DNA of 64,000 nucleotides, from positions 124,001-188,000 of the forward strand of contig NZ_JBBEXE010000002.1 in the NCBI RefSeq assembly GCF_037645805.1, in the 5' to 3' direction. The DNA comes from Leptobacterium_A meishanense (GTDB lineage: Bacteria > Bacteroidota > Bacteroidia > Flavobacteriales > Flavobacteriaceae). Positions 23,635-33,420 of this stretch are shown piece after piece. The translations under genes were made by a program, and so were the position numbers. Each line of letters begins with the position of its first letter. Position 1 is the first letter of the stretch. Below the pieces are notes generated by a model. The model did no database searches, was not told where the DNA came from, and worked only from the letters and a program-made list of their open reading frames with translations.

Positions 23635-25821
23635 ATGGCTACAATTAGATCTTCTGCAATTCAAGAAACCTTCAACCGAAAACCATTAGTTATTGAAGAA
23701 CCAAAAAAACGTTCAGAACTTTTTGGAGAAAATGTGTTCAATGAAACTTCTATGCGCCAATTCATGACCAAAGAAGCTTTTAAAAGTGTACAGAATGCTA
23801 TTGAGTTTGGTACTAAGATAGATAGGAAAATCGCCGATCAGATAGCTGCTGCTATGAAAGATTGGGCATTGTCTAAAGATGCAACTCATTACACACATTG
23901 GTTTCAACCTTTAACAGGGGCTACGGCAGAAAAGCATGATGCTTTTTTTGAACCTATTGGAGGGGGGTTGGCCATGGAAAAGTTTGATGGAAGCCAACTA
24001 GTACAACAAGAACCCGATGCGTCAAGTTTTCCAAGCGGTGGTATCCGGAACACTTTTGAAGCAAGAGGCTATACGGCATGGGACCCAACTTCTCCGGCTT
24101 TTATATATGGTACCACGTTATGTATCCCTACCGTATTTGTATCCTACACAGGAGAAGCATTGGACAATAAAACACCCTTGTTGCGGTCGTTACAAGCAGT
24201 AGACCAAGCAGCTACGGCAGTAGCCAAGTATTTTGATAAAAACGTAACCAAAGTAAACGCAACACTGGGATGGGAGCAAGAATATTTTTTAATAGATAAA
24301 GCACTGGCGTATTCCCGTCCGGATATATTATTAGCAGGGCGCGCGCTTTTAGGGCATTCCCCGGCAAAAGGCCAACAATTGGACGACCATTATTTTGGAT
24401 CGATACCGAGCAGGGTAATGAGTTTTATGCGCGATTTGGAGCAGGAATGTATGAAATTAGGTATTCCTGTAAAAACACGGCACAATGAAGTAGCACCCAA
24501 CCAGTTTGAGTTGGCACCTATTTTTGAAGAAGCAAACCTTGCAGTAGACCACAACTCCTTAATTATGGATGTGATGGAGAAAGTAGCAGACCGCCATAAT
24601 TTCAAAATCCTTTTTCATGAAAAACCATTTGCGGGGATTAATGGTTCTGGAAAGCACAATAACTGGTCGTTGGCAACCAATACGGGTATCAACCTTTTAG
24701 GGCCCGGAAGCACGCCGATGAAAAACTTACAGTTTTTAACTTTCTTCATCAACACTATTAAAGCGGTACAGGATTATGAGGAATTGCTTCGGGCTTCCAT
24801 TGCTTCGGCAAGTAATGATCACCGGTTGGGGGCAAATGAAGCACCGCCGGCCATCATTTCAGTATTTATAGGGGCACAGTTGACAAAAGTCTTGGATGGC
24901 CTTGAAAATGTTTCCAAAGGGAAACTGTCACCGGAAGAAAAAACAGACCTTAAATTAAATGTAGTGGGTAAGATACCGGATGTGTTATTGGACAATACTG
25001 ATCGTAACCGGACATCCCCTTTCGCATTTACGGGCAACAAATTTGAATTTAGGGCGGTAGGCTCTAAAGCCAATTGTGCCAAGCCCATGGCGGTACTAAA
25101 TGCTATTGTAGCCAAGCAACTTAGGGCGTTTAAGGTAGAAGTAGATGCTTTAATTGCTAAAAAAGACCTTAAGAAAGACGAAGCGATCTTCAATGTGCTT
25201 CGGGAATATATTAAAGCCTCTAAAAAAATCCGGTTTGAAGGGGACGGTTACAGCCAAGCATGGGAGAAAGAAGCTGCTAAAAGAGGGCTGAGCAATAACA
25301 AAACTACTCCGGAAGCACTAAAAGCAATGGTAAGTAAAAAAGCCATTTCACTTTTTGAGGAGCTGGATGTGATGAGTAAAATAGAAGTGGAAGCCCGGCA
25401 TGAAATTGAACTGGAAGAATACACGATGCGTCTGCAAATAGAAGGAAGGGTGTTGGGCGATATTGCTAAGAACCATGTAATCCCGACAGCGGTGCGTTAC
25501 CAGAACACACTAATTGAAAATGTACGTGGGTTAAAAGAAGTTTATGGAAACGATTTTAAAAAATTAGCCTCCGAACAGTTGGATTTAATAGAAGAAGTAT
25601 CTAATCATATTGCAGAAATTAATTCTAACGTGAATGCTATGGTAGAAGCCCGTAAAAAAGCCAATACTATAGAGGGTGCGCAACTAAAGGCAGAAGCCTA
25701 CTGCAATACAGTAAAGCCGTATTTTGAGGAAATACGTTACCATTGCGACAAATTGGAACTTTTAGTGGACGATGCGCTATGGCCATTAACGAAATACAGG
25801 GAGTTACTGTTTACAAGATAA
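23635..25821 (+). CDS. glnN: glutamine synthetase type III
   Basis: The product has 728 residues, the usual length of the long GSIII class that is common in Bacteroidetes. It makes glutamine from glutamate and ammonia with ATP. Characteristic segments include FTKEAFKS-type N-terminal text (RQFMTKEAFKSVQNAIEFG), GYTAWDPTSPAFIYG, RHNEVAPNQFELAPIFEEAN and INGSGKHNNWSL. The gene is single, with its own promoter-like box and a good terminator after it. Nitrogen regulation was not visible as a known operator. Confidence 0.97.
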   Translation: MATIRSSAIQETFNRKPLVIEEPKKRSELFGENVFNETSMRQFMTKEAFKSVQNAIEFGTKIDRKIADQIAAAMKDWALSKDATHYTHWFQPLTGATAEKHDAFFEPIGGGLAMEKFDGSQLVQQEPDASSFPSGGIRNTFEARGYTAWDPTSPAFIYGTTLCIPTVFVSYTGEALDNKTPLLRSLQAVDQAATAVAKYFDKNVTKVNATLGWEQEYFLIDKALAYSRPDILLAGRALLGHSPAKGQQLDDHYFGSIPSRVMSFMRDLEQECMKLGIPVKTRHNEVAPNQFELAPIFEEANLAVDHNSLIMDVMEKVADRHNFKILFHEKPFAGINGSGKHNNWSLATNTGINLLGPGSTPMKNLQFLTFFINTIKAVQDYEELLRASIASASNDHRLGANEAPPAIISVFIGAQLTKVLDGLENVSKGKLSPEEKTDLKLNVVGKIPDVLLDNTDRNRTSPFAFTGNKFEFRAVGSKANCAKPMAVLNAIVAKQLRAFKVEVDALIAKKDLKKDEAIFNVLREYIKASKKIRFEGDGYSQAWEKEAAKRGLSNNKTTPEALKAMVSKKAISLFEELDVMSKIEVEARHEIELEEYTMRLQIEGRVLGDIAKNHVIPTAVRYQNTLIENVRGLKEVYGNDFKKLASEQLDLIEEVSNHIAEINSNVNAMVEARKKANTIEGAQLKAEAYCNTVKPYFEEIRYHCDKLELLVDDALWPLTKYRELLFTR

Positions 25822-25843
25822 TAGTATGAATTTATACCCTTTT

Positions 25844-25876
25844 AAAAATCCCGTTCATATTTTGACGGGATTTTTT
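25844..25876 (+). terminator. intrinsic terminator after glnN
   Basis: An 11-bp perfect stem (AAAAATCCCGT with ACGGGATTTTT) with a ten-base loop runs into further T residues, 23 bp after the glnN stop. Confidence 0.88.
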
Positions 25877-25916
25877 ATTATTTTGTTTAAATGTTGACAG
25901 ATATTTATTGAGAATT

Positions 25917-26282
25917 ATGAAAAATGAATCTTTACATAAGGTAAAACTATCCATACTCTATGAAATTAGTAGTTTAACTTCAGAAGGCATACTTATATGG
26001 GAATGCGTAGAAGTTGATACTAGGTTTTTGGCAAAATATGAGGAGTATCAATTTGAGGTGGAATTTATACGGTTATTGCGAACAGACGAAACAGGCTCTG
26101 ATAAAATGATAGCCAGCATACAGATTATGGATATTGTAGAGGATTTTTCAATTGGTACCGAAGGCTTTGACCTGATTGTAGAAATAATTGCCAATTCCCA
26201 ACCTGAATGGAAGCCTTCCTGGGAAAAAGGAAAGGCGAAGCTTATTAAAAACTTAAACATTCTCAGAGCTATTAAAAAGTGA
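25917..26282 (+). CDS. hypothetical cytosolic protein
   Basis: The product has 121 residues from ATG 25917; a TTG three codons upstream is less likely. It has a mixed alpha/beta profile, is acidic in the middle and has no signal peptide or membrane helix. A Trp-rich segment near the end (QPEWKPSWEKGKAKLIKNLN) is the only striking feature. It follows glnN but beyond its terminator, and the next gene starts 78 bp later, so it may be a lone gene. No family was recognised. Confidence 0.62.
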   Translation: MKNESLHKVKLSILYEISSLTSEGILIWECVEVDTRFLAKYEEYQFEVEFIRLLRTDETGSDKMIASIQIMDIVEDFSIGTEGFDLIVEIIANSQPEWKPSWEKGKAKLIKNLNILRAIKK

Positions 26283-26360
26283 TCTCTTTTCCGGAGACGG
26301 ATAGCATCAAATAAGGTTACTTTTGTATCTTGCAGCCACGATAGAAAATACACTTCAGGT

Positions 26361-26783
26361 ATGAAATGCCCTTTATTCTTTTTGTTTTGCTTTTCAACCC
26401 TTCAAACTGTTGTTTCTCAAGAAGTACAACTACATGCTATTGACATTCAAAATCAAAAATGCCATGAAAACAGTATTCCCACTACGCAAGCAGCCATAGC
26501 TTGTGAAACTGTTGCAGTTGAAGCATGGGAACAAGCGTTGTATGCGTATCATAAGTTGTTGTCGGATGAACTATCAGCAACGGGTCAAAAAATATTAAAT
26601 GACACACAAAAACAATGGGAGGCTTATTTTAAAGAAGAACTGGCTTTTTATGGCATGTATTACAATGAGTTGTATGAAGGAGGAACCTTAATGCGACTTG
26701 CTTTAATTACAAAAAAGAAAGAACTATTAAAAGCGAGAGCGGTACAACTCAAAAATGATTATGAAGCGGTACTTGATGAATAA
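26361..26783 (+). CDS. secreted LprI-like (lysozyme-inhibitor-type) domain protein
   Basis: The product has 140 residues with a signal peptide (MKCPLFFLFCFSTLQTVVSQ). The mature part has paired cysteines in CHENSIPTTQAAIACETVAV, followed by the helix pair EAWEQALYAYHKLLSDELSA and KQWEAYFKEELAFY, the pattern of LprI/DUF1311 domains that bind lysozyme-like enzymes. It would lie in the periplasm. Its stop overlaps the start of the following lipoprotein gene, so they are co-transcribed. Confidence 0.75.
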   Translation: MKCPLFFLFCFSTLQTVVSQEVQLHAIDIQNQKCHENSIPTTQAAIACETVAVEAWEQALYAYHKLLSDELSATGQKILNDTQKQWEAYFKEELAFYGMYYNELYEGGTLMRLALITKKKELLKARAVQLKNDYEAVLDE

Positions 26784-27717
26784 AAAAATGCGAAATTCAA
26801 TAATTATAACAATTGTTTTGATAGTATGTTCAATAATAGCATGCAACAAGAAAAAGAATGAAATAAAGATGAAAAATGGTATTTCTTATACAACATTGGA
26901 TAATGGTGTTAATTATTTTATGGAAGGAGAAGGATACCCCTGTATTGTAGTAACTGAAGGAGAAGTCGTATCCAACGCAATGCCTGAAAGCTTAAAAAAA
27001 CACTTCAAATTCATATATGTAAATGCGAAAATGAATATAAAAAACCCCGGGGATGTTACCAAGATGTCTTTTGATACGTTTGTGGAAGATGTAGAAGAAG
27101 TCCGCCGAAAAGTTGGAGTTGAAAAGGTCTTTGTTTTTGGGCAGTCTATATCCGGTTTAATAGCCCTGGAATATGCCAGAAAGTATCCGGAGCATACTTC
27201 ACATGTCATTATGAATGGAACCCCACCATATATGAATGCTGATTTAATTGGTATAAGTACTGCAAAATGGAATGAATTTGCATCTGAAACGAGAAAAGAA
27301 GCATGGTTGAAAAATTGGAAAGGAGCATCTCGTGATTCATTCGTAAAAAGCGGCACAAGTGAAGATGGAAAGCAAGTATATATATTAGATGGTCCTATGA
27401 TATGGCATGATTATAACTTTGATGCGACAAAACTTTTTAAGAACACCTACTGGAATATGGAGGTATGGAACCATATTTTTAGTAAGCTGACAGTTGATTA
27501 TGATATTAGTGAAGGAAACCTCATTGAACCTCCTGTTTATCTAGCTTTGGGGAAACATGATTATTTAGTTCATTATTCGGTGTGGGATGACCAATTGTCA
27601 AAAATACCTAACCTGACGTATAAGATTTATGAAAATAGTTCCCACTGGGCATTTCATGAAGAAGACAAGCTATTTGAAAAAGATATCTTGGAGTGGATGG
27701 GGTCAAATCATAAATGA
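26776..27717 (+). CDS. alpha/beta hydrolase lipoprotein
   Basis: The product has 313 residues from ATG 26776; ATG 26788 is also possible. A lipobox (IVCSIIAC near residue 22) marks it as a lipoprotein. The fold is an S33-type alpha/beta hydrolase. The nucleophile Ser sits in VFGQSISGLIALEYA, the acid in LALGKHDYLVHY and the His in NSSHWAFHEE. Substrates could be small esters or peptides; proline iminopeptidase-like sequence is a family resemblance only. It overlaps the LprI-like gene and precedes another hydrolase by 4 bp. Confidence 0.82.
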   Translation: MNKKMRNSIIITIVLIVCSIIACNKKKNEIKMKNGISYTTLDNGVNYFMEGEGYPCIVVTEGEVVSNAMPESLKKHFKFIYVNAKMNIKNPGDVTKMSFDTFVEDVEEVRRKVGVEKVFVFGQSISGLIALEYARKYPEHTSHVIMNGTPPYMNADLIGISTAKWNEFASETRKEAWLKNWKGASRDSFVKSGTSEDGKQVYILDGPMIWHDYNFDATKLFKNTYWNMEVWNHIFSKLTVDYDISEGNLIEPPVYLALGKHDYLVHYSVWDDQLSKIPNLTYKIYENSSHWAFHEEDKLFEKDILEWMGSNHK

Positions 27718-27721
27718 TATT

Positions 27722-28468
27722 ATGAAAAAAAGTATAACTATATTTATAATTGTTGCATGTTTATGGGGTTGTATAGACATGTATGCCTTTAATCCTATAA
27801 AAGAAATTGCTTTTTATACAAAAGACAGCATAAAAATAAGTGCCACATATGAATATCCTGAGATCAATAAAAGTACAATTCCGGCAATTATTTTGATACA
27901 TCAAGGAGGCTCTTCCAGAGAAGAATGGTTAGACTTGCCTTTATGGAACGATTTGAAAGCAGCAGGCTATGCGCTACTAGCAATTGACCTCCGCCAGCAT
28001 GGAAAATCAGCTAAAGATACAGGCGATATATACGATTTGTTTAACAATCCGAATAGAGCTCCACTCGATCTGTTAGCTGCTATTGAGTTTTTAAAAAAAG
28101 ATAAACATATTGATGTTGAACGGATAGGGATTATTGGAGCCTCTATAGGGGGGAATTTAGCTTGTGTGGCAGCTTCGTCTAGGGAGTATGCTATAAAATC
28201 AGCGGTATCATTATCTGCAAAAACCTCAGCAGCTCAAAACCTTAGTGGTCAAAAGGAGCCTATTGTACCTAAAAATGTGTTTTATATCGCTTCAAAAGAA
28301 GAGCAAAATGGACTTAGGAAAGAATGGTCCAATGAATTGTATGGAAAAACAAAAGGAGAGAGAAAAGTAGAGATAGCCTCCGGAGATAAACACGGATCGT
28401 TTATTTTAAGAAAAGAAAAAAGATTACAAGAAGCTATCGTATATTGGTTTGAAAATACGCTAAAATAA
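27722..28468 (+). CDS. second alpha/beta hydrolase lipoprotein
   Basis: The product has 248 residues from ATG 27722, chosen because it gives a clean lipoprotein signal (MKKSITIFIIVACLWGC). The fold is closer to dienelactone hydrolase or acyl-peptidase types. The nucleophile is in IGIIGASIGGNLACVAAS and the probable catalytic His in SGDKHGSFILR. An upstream oxyanion phrase, LIHQGGSSREEW, is visible. It follows the other hydrolase by 4 bp, so the pair may share a substrate class at the outer face of the envelope. Confidence 0.82.
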   Translation: MKKSITIFIIVACLWGCIDMYAFNPIKEIAFYTKDSIKISATYEYPEINKSTIPAIILIHQGGSSREEWLDLPLWNDLKAAGYALLAIDLRQHGKSAKDTGDIYDLFNNPNRAPLDLLAAIEFLKKDKHIDVERIGIIGASIGGNLACVAASSREYAIKSAVSLSAKTSAAQNLSGQKEPIVPKNVFYIASKEEQNGLRKEWSNELYGKTKGERKVEIASGDKHGSFILRKEKRLQEAIVYWFENTLK

Positions 28469-28478
28469 AAATTATATT

Positions 28479-29489
28479 ATGGAAACAGTAAAATACAGGG
28501 CATTAGTATATACGCTTCCATTCTTGGTTATAATAACAGCTATAGGATTGGCAATAAGCCCACTTATAAAAACACATCCAGATATTGCCATTGGTATAAC
28601 ATATGACTTAACTATTACTGCTCCATTGCTATACTTCTTGATTATCAGAAAAAAGCCAATCCCTAAAATTACGGTAGTTCCTGTATTTGTACTAGGGCTT
28701 ATCCTTGCAACTTTTCTATTACCAGAATCACAGCAACAACACGTAGCTATTATCAAAACATATTTGTTGCCAATTATAGAGTTGTTAGTTATATTAATTA
28801 TACTTCATAAGGTATACAAAGGGATAAAAGCATATAAACATAATGCACAGGGAGATACAGATTTTCTAACAACTTTAAAAAACAGTACTAATGAGGTTTT
28901 AAAAAATCCTAAAATTGCAGAAATAGCTACTGCAGAGATTGCAATGATCTATTATGGTCTTTTTCTCTGGAAAAAGAAAAAACCAAAAGAAAATGAATTT
29001 ACCATCTACAAAGAAAGTGGCATTACAGCAATATTTCTCGCAATCGTATCTATTATAGGAATAGAAACGTATGTCTTTCATATTTTAATAATGAAATGGA
29101 ATAATATTGCTGCATGGATATTAACAGGAACTAGCATTTATGCAGCATTGCAATTATTAGGACATTTAAAAGCAATACACCATAGATATTCATCGATTAC
29201 ATCCGATCAAATTTACCTCAAATATGGATTATTTGGGAATGCTCGGATTAACATAGATGATATTGATAGAATAGAACTACTATCTAATGATATTCGAGAG
29301 AAGGATTTAAAAGTTGAAAAGCTAGCCATTTTGAAAGATATGGAACCTCATAACATAGCCATTTATTTTTCTAAAAGGCAAAAGATCACGAAAATATATG
29401 GTATAAAAAAAGAATGTGATATCTTATTGTTCCAAATAGATGATAAAAATAAATTTATAGAGAGAATACAAAAATTAAAAGAAAAATAA
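28479..29489 (+). CDS. multi-pass membrane protein of unknown function
   Basis: The product has 336 residues. The N-terminal third has four hydrophobic helices (about residues 8-28, 34-52, 58-75, 88-108). A pair near residues 180-225 is followed by a soluble strand-rich C-terminus (QIYLKYGLFGNARINIDDID, then IAIYFSKRQKITKIYG) that resembles bacterial PH-like domains. It begins 10 bp after the hydrolase gene and ends one base before the DUF3237-like gene, so it belongs to the same operon. The role is unknown. Confidence 0.65.
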   Translation: METVKYRALVYTLPFLVIITAIGLAISPLIKTHPDIAIGITYDLTITAPLLYFLIIRKKPIPKITVVPVFVLGLILATFLLPESQQQHVAIIKTYLLPIIELLVILIILHKVYKGIKAYKHNAQGDTDFLTTLKNSTNEVLKNPKIAEIATAEIAMIYYGLFLWKKKKPKENEFTIYKESGITAIFLAIVSIIGIETYVFHILIMKWNNIAAWILTGTSIYAALQLLGHLKAIHHRYSSITSDQIYLKYGLFGNARINIDDIDRIELLSNDIREKDLKVEKLAILKDMEPHNIAIYFSKRQKITKIYGIKKECDILLFQIDDKNKFIERIQKLKEK

Positions 29490-29490
29490 T

Positions 29491-29979
29491 ATGCCTAAAA
29501 AAATTATATACTATATACTTATAGCTTTAAGTTTAATATATATACAACATCCTATATACGCCCAAGAACTTGAAAGTGAATTTCTTTTTGAGCTTCAAAT
29601 AGCTATTGACACCCCTATCCCTGTTGGAAAAACACTTAAAGGTACTAGGACAATTTATCCTATAAAAGGAGGGACGTTTGAAGGACCTGAAATAAAAGGG
29701 AAAATACTCCCAAATGGAGGTGATTGGATGCTTTCACTAGATGAAAACACATCAAAACTAGATGTAAAGGCAGTAGTTGAAACAGAGGATGGCGCATTGA
29801 TCTATATGACCTATACAGGTTACATCCATAAAAACCCTGACAATAGTTTTTATGTACGGATACTACCATTGTTTGAAACCAGCGTTGAAAAATATGCATG
29901 GCTCAATCATACCGTAGCAGTTGGTAAAGGCCGTTTTACAGAAGGGGGCGTGGCTTACAAAATCTATGCTATAAAATAA
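29491..29979 (+). CDS. secreted DUF3237-like protein
   Basis: The product has 162 residues with a signal peptide (ending near YIQHPIYAQ, residue 24). The mature part is a small beta-barrel-like protein with PVGKTLKGTRTIYPIKGGTF and GPEIKGKILPNGGDWMLSLD, matching DUF3237 (PF11578) from memory, plus FETSVEKYAWLNHTVAVGKG. Such proteins are of unknown function and may bind small hydrophobic molecules. It closes the five-gene envelope cluster. Confidence 0.75.
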   Translation: MPKKIIYYILIALSLIYIQHPIYAQELESEFLFELQIAIDTPIPVGKTLKGTRTIYPIKGGTFEGPEIKGKILPNGGDWMLSLDENTSKLDVKAVVETEDGALIYMTYTGYIHKNPDNSFYVRILPLFETSVEKYAWLNHTVAVGKGRFTEGGVAYKIYAIK

Positions 29980-30032
29980 AAGCAAAAGTCTGTTAAAACT
30001 TCTTATTTTTACACATCAATGAAAAATGAAAA

Positions 30033-31208
30033 ATGAGTTCGTCTAGTCAACGATATGGCAAACGCGGTGTTTCCGCATCTAAGGAAGATGTTCACAACGC
30101 TATAAAAGCTATAGACAAAGGATTATTCCCTAACGCCTTTTGCAAAATAGTTCCTGATTATTTAACAAATGACGATTCCCATTGTCTCATTATGCATGCT
30201 GATGGTGCCGGAACAAAATCATCTTTGGCATATATGTACTGGAAGGAAACTGGTGATCTCTCTGTATGGAAAGGGATAGCACAAGATGCCCTTATTATGA
30301 ATATTGATGACTTGCTGTGCGTAGGTGCAACAGATAACATTATGCTTTCCTCTACCATAGGCAGGAATAAAAACCTAATTCCGGGAGAAGTTATTGCCGC
30401 TATTATCAACGGAACTGAAGAATTGATTGAAGAGCTTCGTTCATATGGAGTAAATATCTATTCTACAGGAGGAGAAACCGCTGATGTAGGTGATTTGGTA
30501 AGAACCATTATTGTAGATTCAACAGTAACTGCTAGAATGAAACGTAGTGACGTAATTGATAATGCAAATATCAAAGCAGGCGATGTCATTGTTGGTTTAG
30601 CTTCTTTTGGACAGGCAACTTATGAAAGTGAATATAATGGAGGAATGGGCAGTAATGGCCTTACTTCTGCCCGTCATGATGTATTCTCAAAATATCTAGC
30701 CCATACATATCCGGAAAGTTATGATGCAGCTGTTCCGGAAGATTTAGTGTATTCTGGAAGTATGAAGCTTACTGACTCTGTGAAAAATACATCCATAGAT
30801 GCAGGGAAACTTGTATTATCACCAACAAGAACCTACGCCCCCATCATTAAAAAAGTTTTGGAAAAATATAACTCAAAAGATATCCATGGAATGGTACATT
30901 GTAGTGGAGGTGCACAAACAAAAATCCTTCATTTTATAGACAACCTCCATGTAATAAAGGATAACCTTTTTGAAATACCTCCATTATTCAAGTTGATTCA
31001 AGAACAGTCAAAAACAAATTGGAAAGAAATGTACCAGGTATTTAATTGTGGGCACCGAATGGAACTTTATGTGGATGAGGAAGTAGCAGAAAATATCATA
31101 AACATATCCAAGAAATTTAATGTAGACGCTCAAATTATAGGAAGGGTAGAAGCTTCCGATCATAAAAAGCTTACCATAAAAAGTGAGTATGGTATTTTTG
31201 AATACTAA
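30033..31208 (+). CDS. purM: phosphoribosylformylglycinamidine cyclo-ligase
   Basis: The product has 391 residues, the longer PurM form of Bacteroidetes. It catalyses FGAM plus ATP to AIR, step five of purine synthesis. The typical N-terminus is MSSSSQRYGKRGVSASKEDV; DGAGTKSSLAYMYW, MNIDDLLCVGATD and GAQTKILHFI follow. The catalytic glycine-rich turn is in STGGETADVGDLV. Synteny with prfA and pyrF downstream is usual for Flavobacteriia. Confidence 0.94.
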   Translation: MSSSSQRYGKRGVSASKEDVHNAIKAIDKGLFPNAFCKIVPDYLTNDDSHCLIMHADGAGTKSSLAYMYWKETGDLSVWKGIAQDALIMNIDDLLCVGATDNIMLSSTIGRNKNLIPGEVIAAIINGTEELIEELRSYGVNIYSTGGETADVGDLVRTIIVDSTVTARMKRSDVIDNANIKAGDVIVGLASFGQATYESEYNGGMGSNGLTSARHDVFSKYLAHTYPESYDAAVPEDLVYSGSMKLTDSVKNTSIDAGKLVLSPTRTYAPIIKKVLEKYNSKDIHGMVHCSGGAQTKILHFIDNLHVIKDNLFEIPPLFKLIQEQSKTNWKEMYQVFNCGHRMELYVDEEVAENIINISKKFNVDAQIIGRVEASDHKKLTIKSEYGIFEY

Positions 31209-31290
31209 CTTCCCTCTTAGAGGTAGATTTATAAAAGAAACAATCCTTGGAAATTATCGTAAATTTGCGCACGAAATCAGGAAGAAGCAT

Positions 31291-32367
31291 ATGCTAGACA
31301 AGTTAAATATAGTAAAACAACGATTTGATGAGATTTCAGATCTCATCATACAACCCGATATCATTGCTGATCAAAAGCAATATGTGCAGCTCAATAAGGA
31401 GTATAAAGATTTAAAACTATTAGTCGACAAACGTTCCGAATACATAACCCTTACTGATAATATTGCGGAAGCTAAAGAAATTTTAGCTGACGGCAACGAT
31501 GCTGAAATGGTAGAAATGGCAAAAATGCAGATGGAAGAAGCCGAAGCAGCACTTGCTCCACTAGAAGAAGAAATAAAAATATTACTCATCCCAAAAGACC
31601 CGGAAGACACAAAAAATGCAGTAATGGAAATTCGTGCCGGTACCGGCGGAGATGAAGCAAGCATTTTTGCAGGTGATTTATACCGGATGTATGCAAAATA
31701 TTGTGAACGCAAAGGATGGAAAACAGCTACCATCTCCTTTAATGAAGGTACTTCCGGAGGCTTTAAAGAGGTCATTTTTGAAGTTACCGGTGAGGATGTT
31801 TATGGAACACTCAAATTTGAAGCCGGGGTACACCGTGTACAACGCGTGCCACAAACGGAAACCCAAGGTAGGGTACACACTTCGGCAGCCACTGTAATGG
31901 TACTGCCTGAGGCAGAAGAATTTGATGTTGATCTAGATATGAATGATGTAAAAATAATTAGAACCACCTCTACAGGGCCGGGAGGGCAAAGTGTAAACAC
32001 AACCTATTCGGCCATCCATCTGATACACAATCCAACAGGCATCGAAGCACGTTGTCAAGATGAAAAATCACAGCATAAAAACCTAGAAAAAGCTATTCGT
32101 GTATTACGTTCACGCTTATACGAAGTAGAGTTGGCCAAGAAACAAGAAGCAGATGCTGCAAAACGTAAAAGTATGGTTTCATCAGGGGATAGGAGTGCAA
32201 AAATACGGACTTATAATTATCCACAAAGTAGGGTTACAGACCATAGAATTGGTCTGACATTATACGATCTAGATAATATCATCAATGGTGACATAGATAA
32301 AATTATAGAAGAGTTGAAAATGGCAGAAAATGCAGAAAAATTAAAAGAGGCCAATGAACTTATTTAA
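31291..32367 (+). CDS. prfA: peptide chain release factor 1
   Basis: The product has 358 residues from ATG 31291; a longer frame upstream overlaps purM and adds 36 non-homologous residues. The GGQ motif is in STGPGGQSVNTTYSA, preceded by RIRAGTGGDEASIFAGDL-type text (EIRAGTGGDEASIF). The stop codon recognition region (PQTETQGRVHTSAATV) is also typical. It terminates translation at UAA and UAG. It is 55 bp before pyrF, consistent with a purM-prfA-pyrF operon. Confidence 0.97.
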   Translation: MLDKLNIVKQRFDEISDLIIQPDIIADQKQYVQLNKEYKDLKLLVDKRSEYITLTDNIAEAKEILADGNDAEMVEMAKMQMEEAEAALAPLEEEIKILLIPKDPEDTKNAVMEIRAGTGGDEASIFAGDLYRMYAKYCERKGWKTATISFNEGTSGGFKEVIFEVTGEDVYGTLKFEAGVHRVQRVPQTETQGRVHTSAATVMVLPEAEEFDVDLDMNDVKIIRTTSTGPGGQSVNTTYSAIHLIHNPTGIEARCQDEKSQHKNLEKAIRVLRSRLYEVELAKKQEADAAKRKSMVSSGDRSAKIRTYNYPQSRVTDHRIGLTLYDLDNIINGDIDKIIEELKMAENAEKLKEANELI

Positions 32368-32422
32368 TTGAACTAAATATAGAAACTCACAGGCTTTCAA
32401 CTTTTAAACTCTAAATACATTC

Positions 32423-33244
32423 ATGACTACAAAACAACTCATAGATCAAATACAAAAAAAACAATCGTTTTTGTGTATAGGCTTGGATGTAGATCTAAAT
32501 AAAATACCCAAACATTTATTGCAAGAAGAAGACCCCATTTTTGCATTCAACAAAGCGATTATTGATGTCACACACCATTTAACGGTAGCTTATAAACCCA
32601 ATATTGCTTTTTATGAAGCACATGGTGTAAAAGGATGGGGTTCTTTAAAAAAAACAATAGATTATTTAAATACCCATTACCCTGAAATATTTACCATTGC
32701 CGACGCAAAACGAGGTGATATAGGGAACACAAGTGCAATGTATGCCAAAGCCTTTTTTGAAGACCTTAATTTTGATTCCATTACAGTAGCTCCATACATG
32801 GGAAAAGATTCTATAGAGCCATTTTTAGAGTTTAAAGACAAGCACACAATTTTATTAGCCTTAACCTCTAATAAAGGGGCTTATGATTTTCAAACAAAAA
32901 TGATAGGAGGAAAAGAATTATATGCCGAAGTTTTGGAAATTTCAAAAGAGTGGAAGAATAATGAGAATTTAATGTATGTGGTGGGAGCTACTAAAGTTGC
33001 ACATCTAAGTGAGATAAGAAAAATAATACCAGACAGTTTTCTATTGGTGCCTGGAGTAGGTGCACAAGGAGGCAACTTAGAAGACGTTTTTCAATACGGA
33101 GCAAATAAACAAGTTGGTTTATTGGTTAATTCTTCTAGAGGGATTATTTATGCTTCTAATCAAGAAGACTATACAGAAGCTGCACAGGGAAAAGCTAAGG
33201 ACCTACAAAAACAAATGCAAAAACTACTTTCTGAAAAACAATAA
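32423..33244 (+). CDS. pyrF: orotidine 5'-phosphate decarboxylase
   Basis: The product has 273 residues, the longer bacterial type. It removes CO2 from OMP to make UMP. The catalytic Asp-Lys-Asp array lies in FTIADAKRGDIGNTSAMYA. GIGLDVDLNKIPKHL-like N-terminal text (CIGLDVDLNKIPKHL) and the phosphate-binding loop LLVNSSRGIIYAS near the end are also seen. It ends just before a strong hairpin. Confidence 0.95.
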   Translation: MTTKQLIDQIQKKQSFLCIGLDVDLNKIPKHLLQEEDPIFAFNKAIIDVTHHLTVAYKPNIAFYEAHGVKGWGSLKKTIDYLNTHYPEIFTIADAKRGDIGNTSAMYAKAFFEDLNFDSITVAPYMGKDSIEPFLEFKDKHTILLALTSNKGAYDFQTKMIGGKELYAEVLEISKEWKNNENLMYVVGATKVAHLSEIRKIIPDSFLLVPGVGAQGGNLEDVFQYGANKQVGLLVNSSRGIIYASNQEDYTEAAQGKAKDLQKQMQKLLSEKQ

Positions 33245-33276
33245 AAACAATGCCGGTTTACAAACCGGCATTGTTT
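33245..33276. terminator. bidirectional terminator between pyrF and susD
   Basis: A 15-bp arm (AAACAATGCCGGTTT) pairs perfectly with AAACCGGCATTGTTT across two bases. On the minus strand it runs into TTTTTAT, so it is best placed to end the susD transcript; in the plus direction it follows pyrF by one base. Confidence 0.85.
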
Positions 33277-33420
33277 AACTAGCTAACTCAATTATTTTAT
33301 TTAATCTTAAACACTGCAAACTTCTGATAATCGATCCTTTACAAGGTTAATTTATCATTAGCAATTTATTAAATAAATTTATTTGTTTATAACTGATTAA
33401 CAAATAGTTAACTAATCTAT

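Noticed and set aside
30158..30409. minus-strand frame opposite purM
   Set aside because: It is a shadow in a well-supported gene.
31183..31290. N-terminal extension of release factor 1
   Set aside because: It overlaps purM, is not like the family N-terminus, and the ATG at 31291 gives the normal length.
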